Assembly: GCA_009602725.1 (NCBI GenBank)
Contig: WELB01000027.1
Location: 829,121 to 882,184 of the forward strand
Direction of reading: 5' to 3'
DNA from: Spirogloea muscicola
Lineage: Eukaryota > Streptophyta > Zygnematophyceae > Spirogloeales > Spirogloeaceae
Length of the DNA stretch: 53,064 nucleotides
Under the pieces are notes generated by a model. It was not told the origin of the DNA, did no database searches, and saw nothing but the letters and a program-made list of their open reading frames with translations. A program made the position numbers and the translations under genes. Below, in pieces: positions 1-12,062 of the stretch; within the stretch, counting starts at the first letter, position 1; every line of letters begins with the position of its first letter.

Positions 1-59
1 CCCGCCGCCCCCCCCGCCGCCGGCCGGCCGGCCCCCGCCCGCGGGCGGGGCAGCCGGGC

Positions 60-260
60 CTGGGCCCCATTGTGCTTGTCTTTCTCAGCGCTTCCCCTGG
101 CCCCCATCTCGTCCTCTGTTTTGAGGAGTTCCGTCCTCCGCCACCCCGGCGCCCTCCCCTCCTCCGCAGGCCCTGCGGCGGCGCTCTGGCTTTCGTCAGG
201 GTGATAGCTTCCCGGCAGCTAGTCTGTCGGATCTGAGGCTCCTCACTCGTACTTATTGAG
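60..260 (+). mobile_element. LINE 3' fragments (group A tail, then group D-like C-terminus)
   Basis: Bases 68-120 match the 3' tail of group A elements (cttagcgcttcccctggccc type, seen again near 32020, 32500, 33940 and 34820). Bases about 185-260 encode GFRQGDSFPAASLSDLRLL followed by TRTY and a stop, a variant of the conserved LINE C-terminus. The two pieces belong to different copies, so this is nested debris. Confidence 0.7.
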
Positions 261-329
261 TGATCCATCCTCCCCCTGTTTTACCATTGCATCCTCAGGC
301 CCCTTTGTAGCTGCTCACCGCTCTTAGGC

Positions 330-740
330 CCCTCTGAACCTTTGTGAATTCTTTTTGGGCTGGCTTTTCGCAGCCCTTGCCCCCATTGGGAGTGCCACTT
401 CTTCTGTTTTGGGTTGGCTTTGCCAGCCCCTCTCTAGTGTTGGAGCTCTTTGGATATTGTCCATTCTTTTTTGGCTGGCTTCTGCCAGCCCCTCTCTTCT
501 ATGGGCGAGCTCATCTTCTTCTCTATGGGCGAGCTCTTCCTCTGTTCATTCTTTTTTGGGCTCGCTTGTCCAGCCCCTATCCTTCGTACATTTGTCAATG
601 TGCTTGCCTTTGTACTTGGCCACAAGTGGCAACCCATCTCTTAATACACACGTTTCTTTATCCTTCACTGGGCGAGCTCTTCATAGCTCCGGGAAAGAAA
701 GACGAGACTGCGGTTGCTAGTATTACTACAAGAGCGGCTG
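330..740 (+). mobile_element. Array of LINE 3' tails
   Basis: Four consecutive copies of the tail hairpin lie at about 357-378, 410-430, 470-492 and 555-577, each a GGCTGG-type arm followed by a short loop and CCAGCC or CAGCCC. Between them are repeats of 'atgggcgagctc'. Bases 580-660 match the group B tail (tttgtcaatgtgcttgcct, tacttggccacaa, tctcttaatacacacg). No coding sequence is evident. The array is in the same orientation as, and about 280 bases upstream of, the root-cap gene start. Confidence 0.7.
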
Positions 741-999
741 TTTATACAACAGCTCTTCCAATCTTAAGGCAGGGGCTGTGAACAGCCAGCCAGGAAGAGG
801 AGAAGGCCACAGGGTCGAGAGGGGTCAAAAGCAAGCCAGGAAAGGCTCGTGGTGCGCATTTTCTGGATAGGCCAAAGATAGGCCAAAGCGAGCCTCGCAA
901 ACTCCTGGTAGCGGGGCAATAATCGCGGGGCTCCGGTACCGCCGAGCAGGAGAGCTCCACAACCAGCGGGGCCCGCCGCTGCGCTCCGCCGAGGCCGCC

Positions 1000-2957
1000 A
1001 TGGCGACCCCCCGCGGCCTCGTCGTCGCCGCCGCCCTGGCGGGTCTCCTTGCCGCCTGCGTAGTCGCGCCCACCGCCGCCACCCACTGCACCGTCAGGGG
1101 CAAGGCGCGCTCTCGCCACTCCGGGCACCCTCTCCTCGAGCGATAGGCGGCTTGTGTCCCATCGCCCACATTGTCTGTCGCGCCTGCCGCTGTGCGCAGC
1201 GACTTCACACCTGTGTAATCGATGCCCTGCCGTGTGCCATCGTTGCCGAGCCCCGGACCATGGCGGCTCAACACTCTCATTCACAGTACACTTGATCTCA
1301 CATTTGAGTCGCTGCTTCTCCCAAGAGCGGTGGAGCTAGCCCTGGTCAAGGTCGGCCGAGTTCGCCCGTGCAGGCTGGTCCTGCAGCACCGCTGAACGCG
1401 CTCTTTGGCTTCCTTCGGACTGCAGGTCGTCTGTTATGCGTGCTGGGACGGCCGGGTGAACGAGTACCACAGTGGCGCAGTAGGCACGACCTTGACGATC
1501 ACCTGTGACCTAGGCAAGGGCGCGCTCCCAGTCAGCTCCGTGAGCACCACAGTGAAGGCTGCAGACGGGTCCTTTGAGTTTGGCAGAGTGCCAACAGTTG
1601 CGAAGTACCCCAATTTTAAGGGCTGCACCCTGGAGATACCCCCTCAGTCCACCTTGTGCGGCACCATTGAGAGGAGTGTGTCATCCACACACGTGCTCAC
1701 GCCCAGCGGCAGCAAGGTGTTGCATTCTCGAGCCATTTACACAGTGCCAACGTTGCGTCTGAAGTCTGAAGCAATGGCAACACATTGCCATGGTGAGCAT
1801 GGTGTGCGGTGCGAGGAGTCGACAGTACCTGTTGGCTTCCAAGGCCGGAAGGATGGGGACTTCTGCATACTATCAGACGGTAACCTGCACATCAACAGCC
1901 ACCTCATCGGCAAGACAGGCGAGGACGGCAGTGACAACACCTGGGTGCAAGCTCTTGGTATCTTATTCGGTGATAAGCACCTCTACATCGGAGCACAACA
2001 GGTCGCTACATGGGATGCTAACGCTGATCACCTCCTCTTTGTGCTTGATGGCGAGGTGATGTCCTCTGCTCCATACCAATGACGACAGGCCCCAGTATTC
2101 AGCCCAGATGCTTGAAGACTGAAGGCCTTAGGGGGGGCCATGCTCACTGACTTCCTGCTTTCTGTTGATGCCATGCTCAGGTGCCACTGGCAGTCAGCAA
2201 TACTGTCGATGATTTTATCTACACCTCCAAGGATTCCAGGGTCACTGTGGCCCGGTGCAACAAGGCCAACACTGCCGAGATAGAGATTGAGAATCTGATG
2301 ACACTCATTGTGGAGGCGCGCCCCAGTCACCAGGACAGCTGGACTGTCGACAGCTGCTTCGTCCACTTGGACCTGCAAATCCACTTTGCCCAGCTGTCTG
2401 GTGAGCTGATAGAAGGTTCGATACACAAGGGAAATTGTGATTAGCATCAAGTCAGCTCTTCCTTCTTAAGTCACACCATAGACAGCAACTCGTAAGGAAT
2501 GACTCTTGGTCCACTCTGATGAATCTGCACGCATTGGGCAGGTTCTGCCATGGGCGTGCTTGGCCAGTCGTATCATCAGGCATGGATGCCTCCTAACAGG
2601 CCCAGAGGTGTTGTGCAATCGACATACACCCTTGACGACATTGCTAGCTACACCTCCTCGTCCCTATTTGCCACTGACTGCCCTGCCTCCAGGTTTGAGG
2701 GCCTGCCAGTAGAGGCCATCGAAGCCAGCGCCACAGCCCACAGGCTTGTCCTTCTTGCCGAGGACAACAATGCAGACAATGAAGAGAACTTTGCGACCTC
2801 CTGCTTAAGTGACAAACTCAATGGTGGACTCGAGTGCACCAGATGCCGGTTGACCACCCAAAGTCGTTCGTGGGGGAGCCGCAAACTGTCCACGTCATAC
2901 CCAGATTATGAAGTGGAGGCTGCTGACGGCATCCTTAATCCATGGCAAGAGCACTAG
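1000..2957 (+). CDS. Secreted root-cap domain (LEA-related) protein, 4 exons
   Basis: Predicted secreted protein of the plant root cap / LEA-related family (Pfam Root_cap type); its biochemical role is unknown. Exon 1 (1000-1092) encodes a signal peptide, MATPRGLVVAAALAGLLAA, then HCT before a GT donor. Exon 2 (1426 to about 2056) reads VVCYACWDGRVNEY and contains the family signatures DGDFCILSDGNLHINSHLIG, TWVQALGILF, LYIGAQQVATWD and LDGE. Exon 3 (about 2181-2400) reads PLAVSNTVDDF and ends FVHLDLQIHFAQLSG. Exon 4 (about 2549-2957) continues in phase as MGVLGQSYHQAWMP and SSLFATDCPASRFEG. These match, in order, the family motifs for HINAHFIG, the gauged 'W-Q-LGILF' segment, the 'HLDLxxxF' strand and 'GVLGQTYR'. 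Start chosen because it opens a clean signal peptide and splices in phase. The C-terminal 60 residues have no clear family match. Green-algal members are little studied; identification is confident, function is not. Confidence 0.85.
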
Positions 2958-3559
2958 CTGCTCATCTTGCCTTGTAAAGGAAAAATGACTTGATGTCCAC
3001 CTTTGAAGTTCGCAGCTTAGCTGGGCTGCTTCGTTCAGAATAACACAAGTGCCAACTGTACAGGCAATACGTCGGTCTGACGTAAAGCTCTCGACCGCAG
3101 ATGGATCGCCTTTGCAGCGTGCCAGCTTGGGAGTGCCTGCTAGCACCCCAGGTTGGCACGTTACAGAAAGCACTGCCAGCAACGGGTTGAGAGTAGCGTA
3201 ATATGATACCGCGTGGTTGTCATACTTATAGTTCACATGATTCTTCATTGTGTCTGAGTACAACAATTTCAAGTGTTCATTATTGCAAAGCAAACCCCAA
3301 TTTTTGGTCTGCCCAGACTATTGTCTGGGCAGACCACACCTAAGCTTATCTCGAATTGATCTTCTAGTTGCAATCAATGCCATCGGCTCTAGCAGATCGA
3401 GCGCTTGCGTATCAAAGCTTGAGGTGGGCTTGTAATGCTTTGACATGGCTTCTACGTGCTCGATTGCTCGGCTCACACTAGGATACTCTGGAGAGATGCG
3501 GCTGCTGATTTGAAAGAGCGGATACATGGAGTTGCACAAATGCCACCGCCAGCAGGGCC

Positions 3560-4390
3560 TCGGTAAGTCGATGCGCGAGTCCCGCGCTGGATTGGAGTCT
3601 GGTCGGAGCAGTGCTAGTGCAAGGCTGGTGTGATGCGTGTGTATGAAGAGATGGGGGGCCATGTGTGGCCAAGTACAAAGCTAAGCACATTGACAAATGT
3701 ACGTCACCTGCTGCTAAGCTGACCCGCTCAGTAACCACGAGTCAGCAAATAGAGGTCGCTATTGCTCGAATACCGGACGGCAGTCGACAAGCTCTTAAGC
3801 TACCAGCCAAGGCTCGACCAGCTTTCTGATGCAGCGCATGAGCTTGAGCTCGCTGCAGACAAGCTGACACTCGACGACGCAAGAATGACGAGTAGGCTGC
3901 CGGCATGCCCATCTGAGCTGGAAGCATATCCTCACGTCGAGCATATCCCAAACTTGCAATATTCTCCAGTAAGGTGTGGAAGCGAGGGCCGATGCAGCCG
4001 AAAGTGTCGATTGCCGGTAGGAGGTGATCGCTGCGGGGCTAGTCAGAGTAGTGTCGGAGCTTTCTCTGCTCAGCACCTCCCACTGCGGGCCAGCAATGTG
4101 CGTCGAAGCGGAACTCTTGTATGCCTCCGTCACCACCACATCAAGCAAGGCTCGTGGCCCTCCGCCAGGTTGTACACCCACAATGTCCAGGGTGCGACAG
4201 TGATGGCGTCCCTGGTGATGGGCATTATATTGCTTGATTCCACAATGGCTCGGTAGCCGGCGTTGCGCATAATTGTCAGGCTCATTTTCCGGCGCCGAGT
4301 CTGCCAGGGGCGATGCCCGGTCTCAAAGCCGCCGGTTCGCTGGCCCAGGTATCCCGTATGCGCCTGGCGGTTTCGTTCCAATGCTCTCTA
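3560..4390 (-). mobile_element. Degenerate group B LINE, C-terminal part and 3' tail
   Basis: Reading down the minus strand, pieces of the endonuclease region are visible: MRNAGYRAIVESSNIMPI and, in another frame, GVQPGGGPRALLDVVVTEAY (4181 downwards). Then come SFLRRRVSACLQRAQAHALH and RALAGSLRACRLPSGIRA (3951-3790), ending in a damaged SDLYLLTRGY around 3745. The group B tail (gagcgggtcagcttagcagc ... ttggccacacatggcc) fills about 3740-3650. Multiple frameshifts and stops show it is dead. Confidence 0.75.
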
Positions 4391-4500
4391 GCCTACGCCG
4401 TCCACACGCGAGCAGGCCGTGCTATGGCTGCTGCCCTCGGGCTCTCGGCGCAGTGCCTCTTTCCCTGCAGCGAGCTATCCTGATTTGATGTTACTCACTC
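4310..4500 (+). mobile_element. LINE C-terminal fragment
   Basis: The plus strand encodes GSLAQVSRMRLAVSFQCS followed by LAYAVHTRAGRAMAAA, the conserved box found in all LINE groups here, then a decayed C-terminus near 4480-4500 (a TRGY-like gactcgcgggtac). It overlaps the 5' edge of the oppositely oriented group B copy, implying insertion of one into the other. Confidence 0.65.
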
Positions 4501-4529
4501 GCGGGTACTGAGCTTCCCTCTGCATCGTC

Positions 4530-5300
4530 TTGTTGTTTTGTAGTGTGGTCCTTTTCCGGCACCTTTTTCTTTTGCCTTTGGGCATTGTCCATTCTTTTCT
4601 TTGGGCTGGCTTTGCCAGCTCCTCTTCTCTATGGGCGAGCAACTTCTTTTCCTGGGCTGGCCGATCTCAACCACCGCCCTCTACTGGAAGAGTTCTAATG
4701 ATCATCCCCAGCCTTGCCACCGCGAAGCCGGGTCGGGGGCCTGCGCACGTCACGGCACGGTGGCGCGGGCGGGGCCGCCATAACCGGCCGAGCATCTGCG
4801 GCGCGGCCAGGCCGATTGGGGAGGTGGTGTGCGGGGCGGCAGGTCGGTGCTGACTGAGCGGGTCAGCTTAGCAGCAGGTGACGTATATTCGTCAATGTAC
4901 TTTGCTTTGTACTTGGCCACACATGGCCCTTCATCTCTTAATACACGCATTTTCCCGCTCCGCAGCCGGCCGCGCTGGCGAGAGAAAGACGCTTCCGGGG
5001 GGGGGATACTTTTCCGGCAACAAGTCTGTCAGACCTGAGGCTCCTCACTCGTGACTAGTGAGCGATCCATCCTCCCCCTGTTCTGACAGCATCTTCAGGC
5101 CCCTTTGTAGCTGCTAATCGCTTGTAGGCCCCTCCAAACCTATGTAAACTCTTTTTGGGCTGGCTTTTCGCAGCCCTTGCCCCCATTGCGAGTGCCACTT
5201 CTTCTTCCAGGAGATGGCGGTGGCTAGGAGAAGTGCTCGCTCACAAAGAAAAGGGGCTGGCTTTGCCAGCCTCTCTTCTCTGGAGAGGCCAGTCCAGAAA
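4530..5300 (+). mobile_element. Cluster of LINE tails and C-termini
   Basis: Tail hairpins occur at about 4604-4625, 5156-5180 and 5255-5277. A group B tail (gggtcagcttagcagcaggt ... cttggccacacatggccc) lies at 4858-4955. A C-terminus (LSDLRLLTRD, stop) is encoded at about 5020-5058, followed by a group D/A type tail. No other gene is evident. Confidence 0.65.
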
Positions 5301-5499
5301 AAAGAATATTCAAAGTTCGAAGGGTGGGGCTGTGCTGTTGGCGCGAGTGGTGAGTGGTGAGAGGCGGCGCACTTCAGCGGGGCCAAGCTTGCACTTATTG
5401 GCCTGCTTGATCACACGTATAAGCCCAATCAGCCGCGACCGGGCACGCAGATGCAACGTGCAAGCCAGTGACTGCTGGAGCAATACTGACAGGCGCATG

Positions 5500-5800
5500 C
5501 TGAGAGAGAAGGCGCGCAGTGCGCATGCATTTGAAAGAGAGGTCAAATCTAGCCTTACAAATGTCCTGGTAACGGGGTTATGAGTTGGCTAAGGGGGGGG
5601 ACTAATATCCTCGAGTGAGCATGTACACATCTGACAAGGACCCCATTGAGGCGCGACAGCGCCGTCGCCAGCGCCACCGCCACTGCTGCTGCCCACGCTG
5701 CCAACGCCGCCGCCGAGGACGCCAGCGCCGCGCTTGCGTGGTGGAGAAGGTGGCTGTGAAGGCCAGCCCACGTAGAAGCGGAGGCAGCAGACAACGACGA
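5500..5800 (-). mobile_element. LINE C-terminus, GC-rich remnant
   Basis: On the minus strand 5660-5602 encodes GSLSDVYMLTRGY and a stop, a clear LINE C-terminus. The following 5600-5500 resembles the group C tail (caaatgcatgcgcactgcgc, compare caattcatgcgccccgcgcg). Upstream (5660-5800) is very GC-rich and shows no recognisable LINE protein. Confidence 0.55.
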
Positions 5801-5859
5801 GAGAGCTTTGAGTGGCTCCTTACTAGGGTTCTACCAATATCGCCACTTGCGTAGCTACG

Positions 5860-8030
5860 CAAGTGTGGTTCAGCACTTCGTTGGCCCCTTCGGGCCATGT
5901 CCGCTCCTTTTGCTTCTTGGGCTGGCCTCAGCACGGCCAACGGCCTCTTTGAGATGTCATGCGCACCGCGCGCCTTCTCCTTTGAGTATGGACGTTCTTT
6001 GACAGTTGGTCCATTAAGAAGAATGAACCAAGAAATAAGAAAGGCCAAGTGCGGCGGCAGGGCGGCGGGGGCAGCCGGGCCGGCGTCGGCGCGGCGCCCC
6101 GCCCCAGCCCAGCCCGCCGCCCGCGGCAGCCTGGGCTCGGGGCTCTCGCCACTTCTGAGCCAGCGCTTTTGGCCACTTCGAACCTTGTCGATTCCTCTCG
6201 GGCTGGCTTTCCGCCATCGACACTCACGGGGCGTTTGACGCTCGGTAGCTCGAGCGTGCTGCACCAGCTCTCGCGTAACACTATCTCTCACCGGTACCAC
6301 GGGGAGCAGGCGGAGTTCCATGCAGCAGGCTCGCTGCGTCGAACGACGCGGCGGGTGCAGCTACTGCAACGTGTGAGAGATCCACGTACTTTGACAGCTG
6401 CAGTGTCAACAAGCTGCATTGCATTGTCTCGCACTTGATGCAGCAGGGCAAGTAAACCCTCTGTGACATTGTGATTGCCAAAGACTGCTGTCATTTGTTT
6501 ATTGCCTTGTAGGCAAATTCCCCGGAAATCACCATTCACTATGGCCGTTAGCCTCGTGCCGGGCGGTACATCCTGCCCTGGCGCTAGTGCTTGGGTCATT
6601 CCATTCTCTTCCGTCCAGGCTCATTCCGTCCAGGCTCGTCCGGGTGGCCTCGCATGCTCCCGGACATGCTCGGCAGCATGCTCGGGCTCGGCCAAGCTCG
6701 AGGACATGGCGCCTGTCAAGACAGCTCGTGTGTTCCTCGTTAGGCACGCTCCCCACGGGGCGGAGCGTCCCTTGAGGCGACCCCCATGCACCCTGAAGGG
6801 AGGGTGGCACGGAGAAGCACCAAAGGTACAGAGTAGAGACCTGAAACGATTCCGGAAAGTCAGTGAAGCTCTGAGGGAGGCGCAGGGCAGCCCAGCTGCT
6901 GCCTGCGGCTGCAGACCGCTGCCGCGCGGCTCGTTGCCGGCTACCTGTGGAGACCGTGGCGACGTCCCGCTTGAGCAAGTCTGCGCCAAGTGTCCAGGAG
7001 GTGGAGCCGCTGCCTAGCGGCGGCGTCACAGAGCAAGACGGCCGCTGTGCTTGAGTGCGCCTCGTGGGCGGGTGGTCGTTTCTAGATTCTCTAAGCACTC
7101 TACTCAGCAAGGACGCATTCAGCCCCTACCAGCGTGCTGGGGGCCGACTTCTACATGGCGGGCGTCAGTGGCCAAGTACGACAACAAGCACAACCACAGG
7201 TGTGCATCACCTGCTGCTTAGCCGAAACGCTTAACAAGCCAAACGTGTTACTATGCAATGCTCGTTACCTCCATGAGGATCCACAGACTTGTTTCTTTTC
7301 TATACCGGACTTCTGCCTGATCAGACTGTTGCATAGGCAACCTGTAAATTGGTAGTAAAGTCACATCTAAGCACAGGCAGCGTGCCAGCATGAGGTCCCC
7401 AGCTTGCAGCTGCAGTACTCAGCTGAGCATGGTAGTATTTGCAAGAATGCTTGATCACCTGCTGACTGAGATTTTCCAACTTCTGAAATTGTTGTACCTG
7501 TCTGACTCAAAGCAATTGGACCGTTACTAGGGCTTGTCAGGCTCGGATTGGCCTTCCTTACATTTCATACACACTGCGCGCCTTTTTCTCTTCGAGTGTC
7601 TGACTTCAGCTGACCACCACTAAGGACGCTACCTCTGACCTCTTACTCAAGTGTAAGTTACTGCCAATTAGAAGCTCAGATTTCTTGAAAGGCAGATACT
7701 TGTCTTGCATTCAATATTCGTTAGCCTTGGCTCATGATTGCATGTGAAGCACGAAAAGTGAGAGTATATGTTGCGGCGAGCAATATATGCTCGTTGGCAT
7801 AGGCAGCCATGCGTCAGCCGCATAGTCCTGTATGGCCTCTACACCAAGGAAAATAGCGTGTGCAGGATGAAGGTCTGCAGCATTGTCAAGCAGTGCCCCA
7901 GGGCTATTGGTAGAAGTTTCATGCATTTTGACCAAGCAACATGTCGCTCTTCATGGTAGCTGGCATCTGCCGGTTCGACCTCAGCACCTGCTGGCACCTC
8001 AGCACCTGCTGGCACTTGCCCACTACTGAG
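5860..8030. other. No recognised gene
   Basis: Open frames are present on both strands, for instance minus 6599-6288 (starts MTQALAPGQDVPPG, contains NGDFRGICLQGNKQM) and plus 6475-7017, but none shows a motif I recognise. 5930-6000 contains LINE-tail-like sequence (gggctggcctcagcacggcc, gcgcaccgcgcgccttctcc). The GC-rich 6040-7110 part could hide exons of an unrecognised gene. 7110-8030 is lower in GC with no supported coding potential. Confidence 0.4.
7980..8015. repeat. 18-bp tandem duplication
   Basis: ctcagcacctgctggcac occurs twice in direct succession (7980-7997 and 7998-8015), just beyond the stop codon of the minus-strand LRR gene copy. Confidence 0.85.
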
Positions 8031-11000
8031 GCACAACTAGTCAGGAAGTCTGAGACCACCATCTTGGTAGCTGTTGGGAGACTGAGGCAAGGAGCTGAAT
8101 GCCTCACAAACGCCGTTTACACATCCACAACCGTAGCGATTGGACTCGCAAATCCCAAACTCGTACGAAAAATCACATGGATGATATCCCTCAACGACAC
8201 AGGGTGAGCAGTAATCCCCAGCTCTGCCTCCATAGGAGCAGTGACCTTGGCCGTCACAGGCTTTGCAACAAACACCAAGATGCATCTCCTGGCATTCGTA
8301 CATGCTGCCACAAGCTGAGCCTTTGGCAGGTAACCTCGCCCCACACAATAACCTTGACTGCGCCACAACAGATCACCATGGAAGGTCTCTAGTTGTCAGA
8401 GCCTAGGTAAAGGTCTCCTGTAGTCAGACAGGAGAAAACACTTCTCTGCTGCACTTGCTAGTACAAATGAAGTCTTGCATGACCAGTCTATGTGGGGAAC
8501 AACTGCATGTGGAAGCAGTGTGGCGCAGTCCGTGCTTGCCAACAACCCAATTTCACGACTCTGCATCTCCATCACACCTCTCTAGCAGCGTTCCTGATGC
8601 ACGTGAATAGTACTCGCCATAGCCGCACCAAGACTTATGAGAGCAGACAATCAGCACAGCTGTCGTTTCGGTAAAGAGCAGATTCGTGCGCGCCTGTTAG
8701 TGGACTGCTTAGAGAAAGAAGAACTTACTAGCAACCCAGTGAGAGACACTCATTGGTAATAGTGTCCGGCCCGTAGTAGTGTCCGTAGGGGTCATACACA
8801 GGTGGGGGCTCCGTATTATAATCATAGCCTGGATGGTTGGGGTCTGCAATTGGTGGGGCTCCACTATCAGACTGGTCGCAGAGAATATGGTCTGGTTTGT
8901 TCTTGACTGCTGTGAAAACTCCTGTCCTGCGAGATGATTACCAGAGTCGAGGATTTTCTCTAGGTTGAGCAGACAGACTGCCATTTCTTTTCAGCAAAGT
9001 CTTGAAATGTAAGGCTGACAAAAATTGGATCTCTTATTTGTCTGATGGTCAGACGTACGAAGTCTCTGCATCCAGTACTTTGCAATCTGACATTTTGTAC
9101 AAAGGCAGTGGAGGCGCTCTCACTAACTTGCAGACTTTCTCCATGCACTGGCTTGAGCACGAAGTGTTGTCTGGGCTGGTGAATACTTGAGTACCACAGA
9201 AGCCATTCCCACTGCAATGTGATACCACTTTCAAAAGCTAGCGTGAATTCCTGTCTTTGCCTGCGGGACCAGATTGCCTTTCTCATGTAGCATGAATTTA
9301 CTAACTCCTCAATGATAGGAGCAAGAAAGCAACTGACATGAAAGGAAGGGAGTGAAGCAGCACCTGCAATAGTTTGTCTTGCAGTCTGGCAGAGAGGTAG
9401 AGTTGCACAAGGTCTTGTTGTTTGCAAAGACAACAGTATAGCAGCCCCCAGTGCTGAGCGAAGGGAGACATTGTGATTACCAGTAAGCACTCTGCCAATC
9501 ACCTACTTACAAAGTAGCATAACAGAAGAAACAGACCACTCGACATTTATTCGAAACGTCACGGGTACAAAGTTGTAGAAGCACCTAGGGTCAGACCCAC
9601 ACAGCCCTGAGACCTACGCCATGTAATGGCAAAGGATGTGTGCTGGTGATGTACTAAGAAGTGTGTCAAACACTTCTTATCTACAAGCTCATGCCTGGTA
9701 GTAGCACTTCTGTTTACCTGTTGCAAGTAAGGTGGTAGCATTCAGAATTCCACTGAGGATTCAATGGGGGATTGTTCGGTGGGAAGCCATTCTTGCACGG
9801 TCTTCCAGGATGCGAAAAGGCTGTGCAAGTGCCATTCCTGCAGCCAACAGAAGTGAAGTTACATTGACAAGCACATCTCTTGATGGGCAGCTGCTATCTT
9901 CTTGAATGACGGTCATCTAAAGACTTGTACATATGGCTAGGCAAGTCACCCGCAGAGGACATAGCAAGGTACTGCAACAATAAATCAATGTTGCAGTGTG
10001 GATGAGATACTGAATTCGCAATGAAGGACCTGCAGAGATGATCTGAGCATTGGTCAAAAAATCCGAAACAGAGGGCACTATCATTTCTTTGCTGTATCAC
10101 GCAAGTTCCCCTCCTGCAGCAGACGGATGAACCAATTAATACATTTCATCCACTCCTATGTAGCGCAAGCTGACTCCACCTCAGCCAGTACTCAACAACT
10201 CAGGGAAACCACTAGTCCATTCTGCAAGCTTGCAGCCAAGCTTGACACGGTATCCTTCTTTCACGACATGCACAAGTGGATTGTAAAATGGATTACTTAA
10301 ACCTTGTGCTCAAGCATGGCAAGACTGCTAAGCACATAGCCACAAACATTTGTAGCTCATCACATCCGCGTGGTAAGTCAGCAAGTCTTCACAAGCCTGC
10401 TTGCATGACTGTGCTTCGAGTAGAAGGTAGTCAAGTACCCATCACAAGAAGGCCCCTGCTGGCAGAACCGAGGGTCATCACGCACAACGGGTGTATAATC
10501 TTGAGGGACTGTTGAGCAAGGACTTTGTGAAGGCTGGAAGACATGCACGCATCTCCCTCTCCTGCAGGTCATGCGCACTCAGATCTCAGTTGTTAATAAA
10601 AGAGCTTTTTGCAAAGGGCCTGCTTTGAGCTGATATGGTCTCGGTTGTGCTAGAATCTTATGCACACATCAAGCATATCTCAGATGCATTTGTAGTTTAA
10701 CCTTGAATAATTCCTCGCACACCTGCATACATCGTAAGCACAGTCATGGTCGTACTCTTCGTCATATATATTGGTGCATTCTGTGATACTTCCTTCTGTG
10801 GTGCACGAAGCTGCCAAGACACAAGAAAGGAAGGAGCTGCCGTGTCAATCAGATTACAGTGCCAGGAACTGTCTGTAGAGCTAGTGCACCTCTGGCTACA
10901 CCTGCCAAATGTGAATGCTGGACAGTTACCAGGTGGTGGAGGTGGGGATGGTGGAGGTGGCGGCGGCGGCGAAGGTGGTGGTGGCACAGGAACACCATAG

Positions 11001-12037
11001 AATAGCTGACATTCCACATTCGCCCTCTGGCCTGCACTAGGCATGTGACCGCCTGTGGTGAAACCAAAGCAATTCTTCGTGAAGTTGAGGAACACCCCCT
11101 TGGCTGTGATGTTGGGCTGCATGCCAGTAAGGTAATTTGAGGCCACACTGAGTGTCTTAAGAGCTGTGGAGTTTATCAGGGGGATGAGCGACATGGGGAA
11201 GCTGCCACTGAAGCGGTTGTCATCCAAGCGCCTGCAGCGATTGACACTCAGCATTGTGAGCAACTAATGTTGCTTGCTGTTACATGAATTGAGGGGTAAG
11301 CTCCCCCCAAGACTCCCCTGACACCATGGTACAGGAACGGCTGTTACAGAGGCATGAAGACCAAAGAGACATCGAGCAACAGCACTATCGTGACTCTGTT
11401 GGATTTGAAAGAGTCACCACTTACAATGAAGTCAATTTCTTGAGGCTTGTCCCAAGACTTGCTGGTATTGTTCCATTAATTTGTTGCCAATGAGTATCCT
11501 GCAATGAGACGCTCAGCCTGCTCAGTGGCCTGCTGAAACAGCACTTCTCAATGTCTAGCGTGGCCCCGCTTTGAACAACAAGGTTGACAAGCACTCGGCC
11601 AGACAGTCCCTAGCCACCAATGCCTGCAAGAGTGACACTTGACGGGGTCCAATATAGGGTGTGACCATACAGCAACTGCAGATTTGGGAGGCCAGTCACA
11701 TAAGAAGGAAACGGCTGCTCAGCCAGGTTGTTACGAGAGACGTCACTGCCATGTAAATGATGGCATGTGTCAGCTGTCTATAGGGATACTAGTGATATGT
11801 AGCAACAGGGCTCATGATTTGGTCAGGTGCATTGGCGTGACAGGGTAGAAGCACATGGTAGAAGTACATGGTGGCCTAAGCTTCCTATTGCACAGTCTGC
11901 CTGTGAGAGGATGGCAAAGTATAGATGTCCGAGCTTCCACTCCGAGCTGCCTTTGTGGGAGGTACATATAGTATAGGCGTGTACATGCTTCTTTCTGGAT
12001 GCAGTAGTTCTTGTCACAACAGGATTTCAAGGATCCG

Positions 12038-12062
12038 GGGTTTAAAGGTTTAGGGTTTAGCA
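12038..12062. repeat. Short TTTAGGG-like stretch in an LRR intron
   Basis: gtttaaaggtttagggtttag lies in an intron of the left LRR copy; a decayed counterpart (cctaaaccccagacccttag) lies at about 23329 in the right copy. It is about two to three plant-type telomere units, too short to mean a telomere, and predates the duplication. Confidence 0.6.

Noticed and set aside
5640-5760. Ala-rich or Arg-rich protein from GCC/CGC repeats
   Set aside because: Low-complexity GC-rich sequence giving open frames in several readings; only the LINE C-terminus at 5602-5660 is supported.
12038-12062. Interstitial telomere from TTTAGGG-like bases
   Set aside because: Only two to three imperfect units, present in both duplicated introns; no array and no chromosome-end context.
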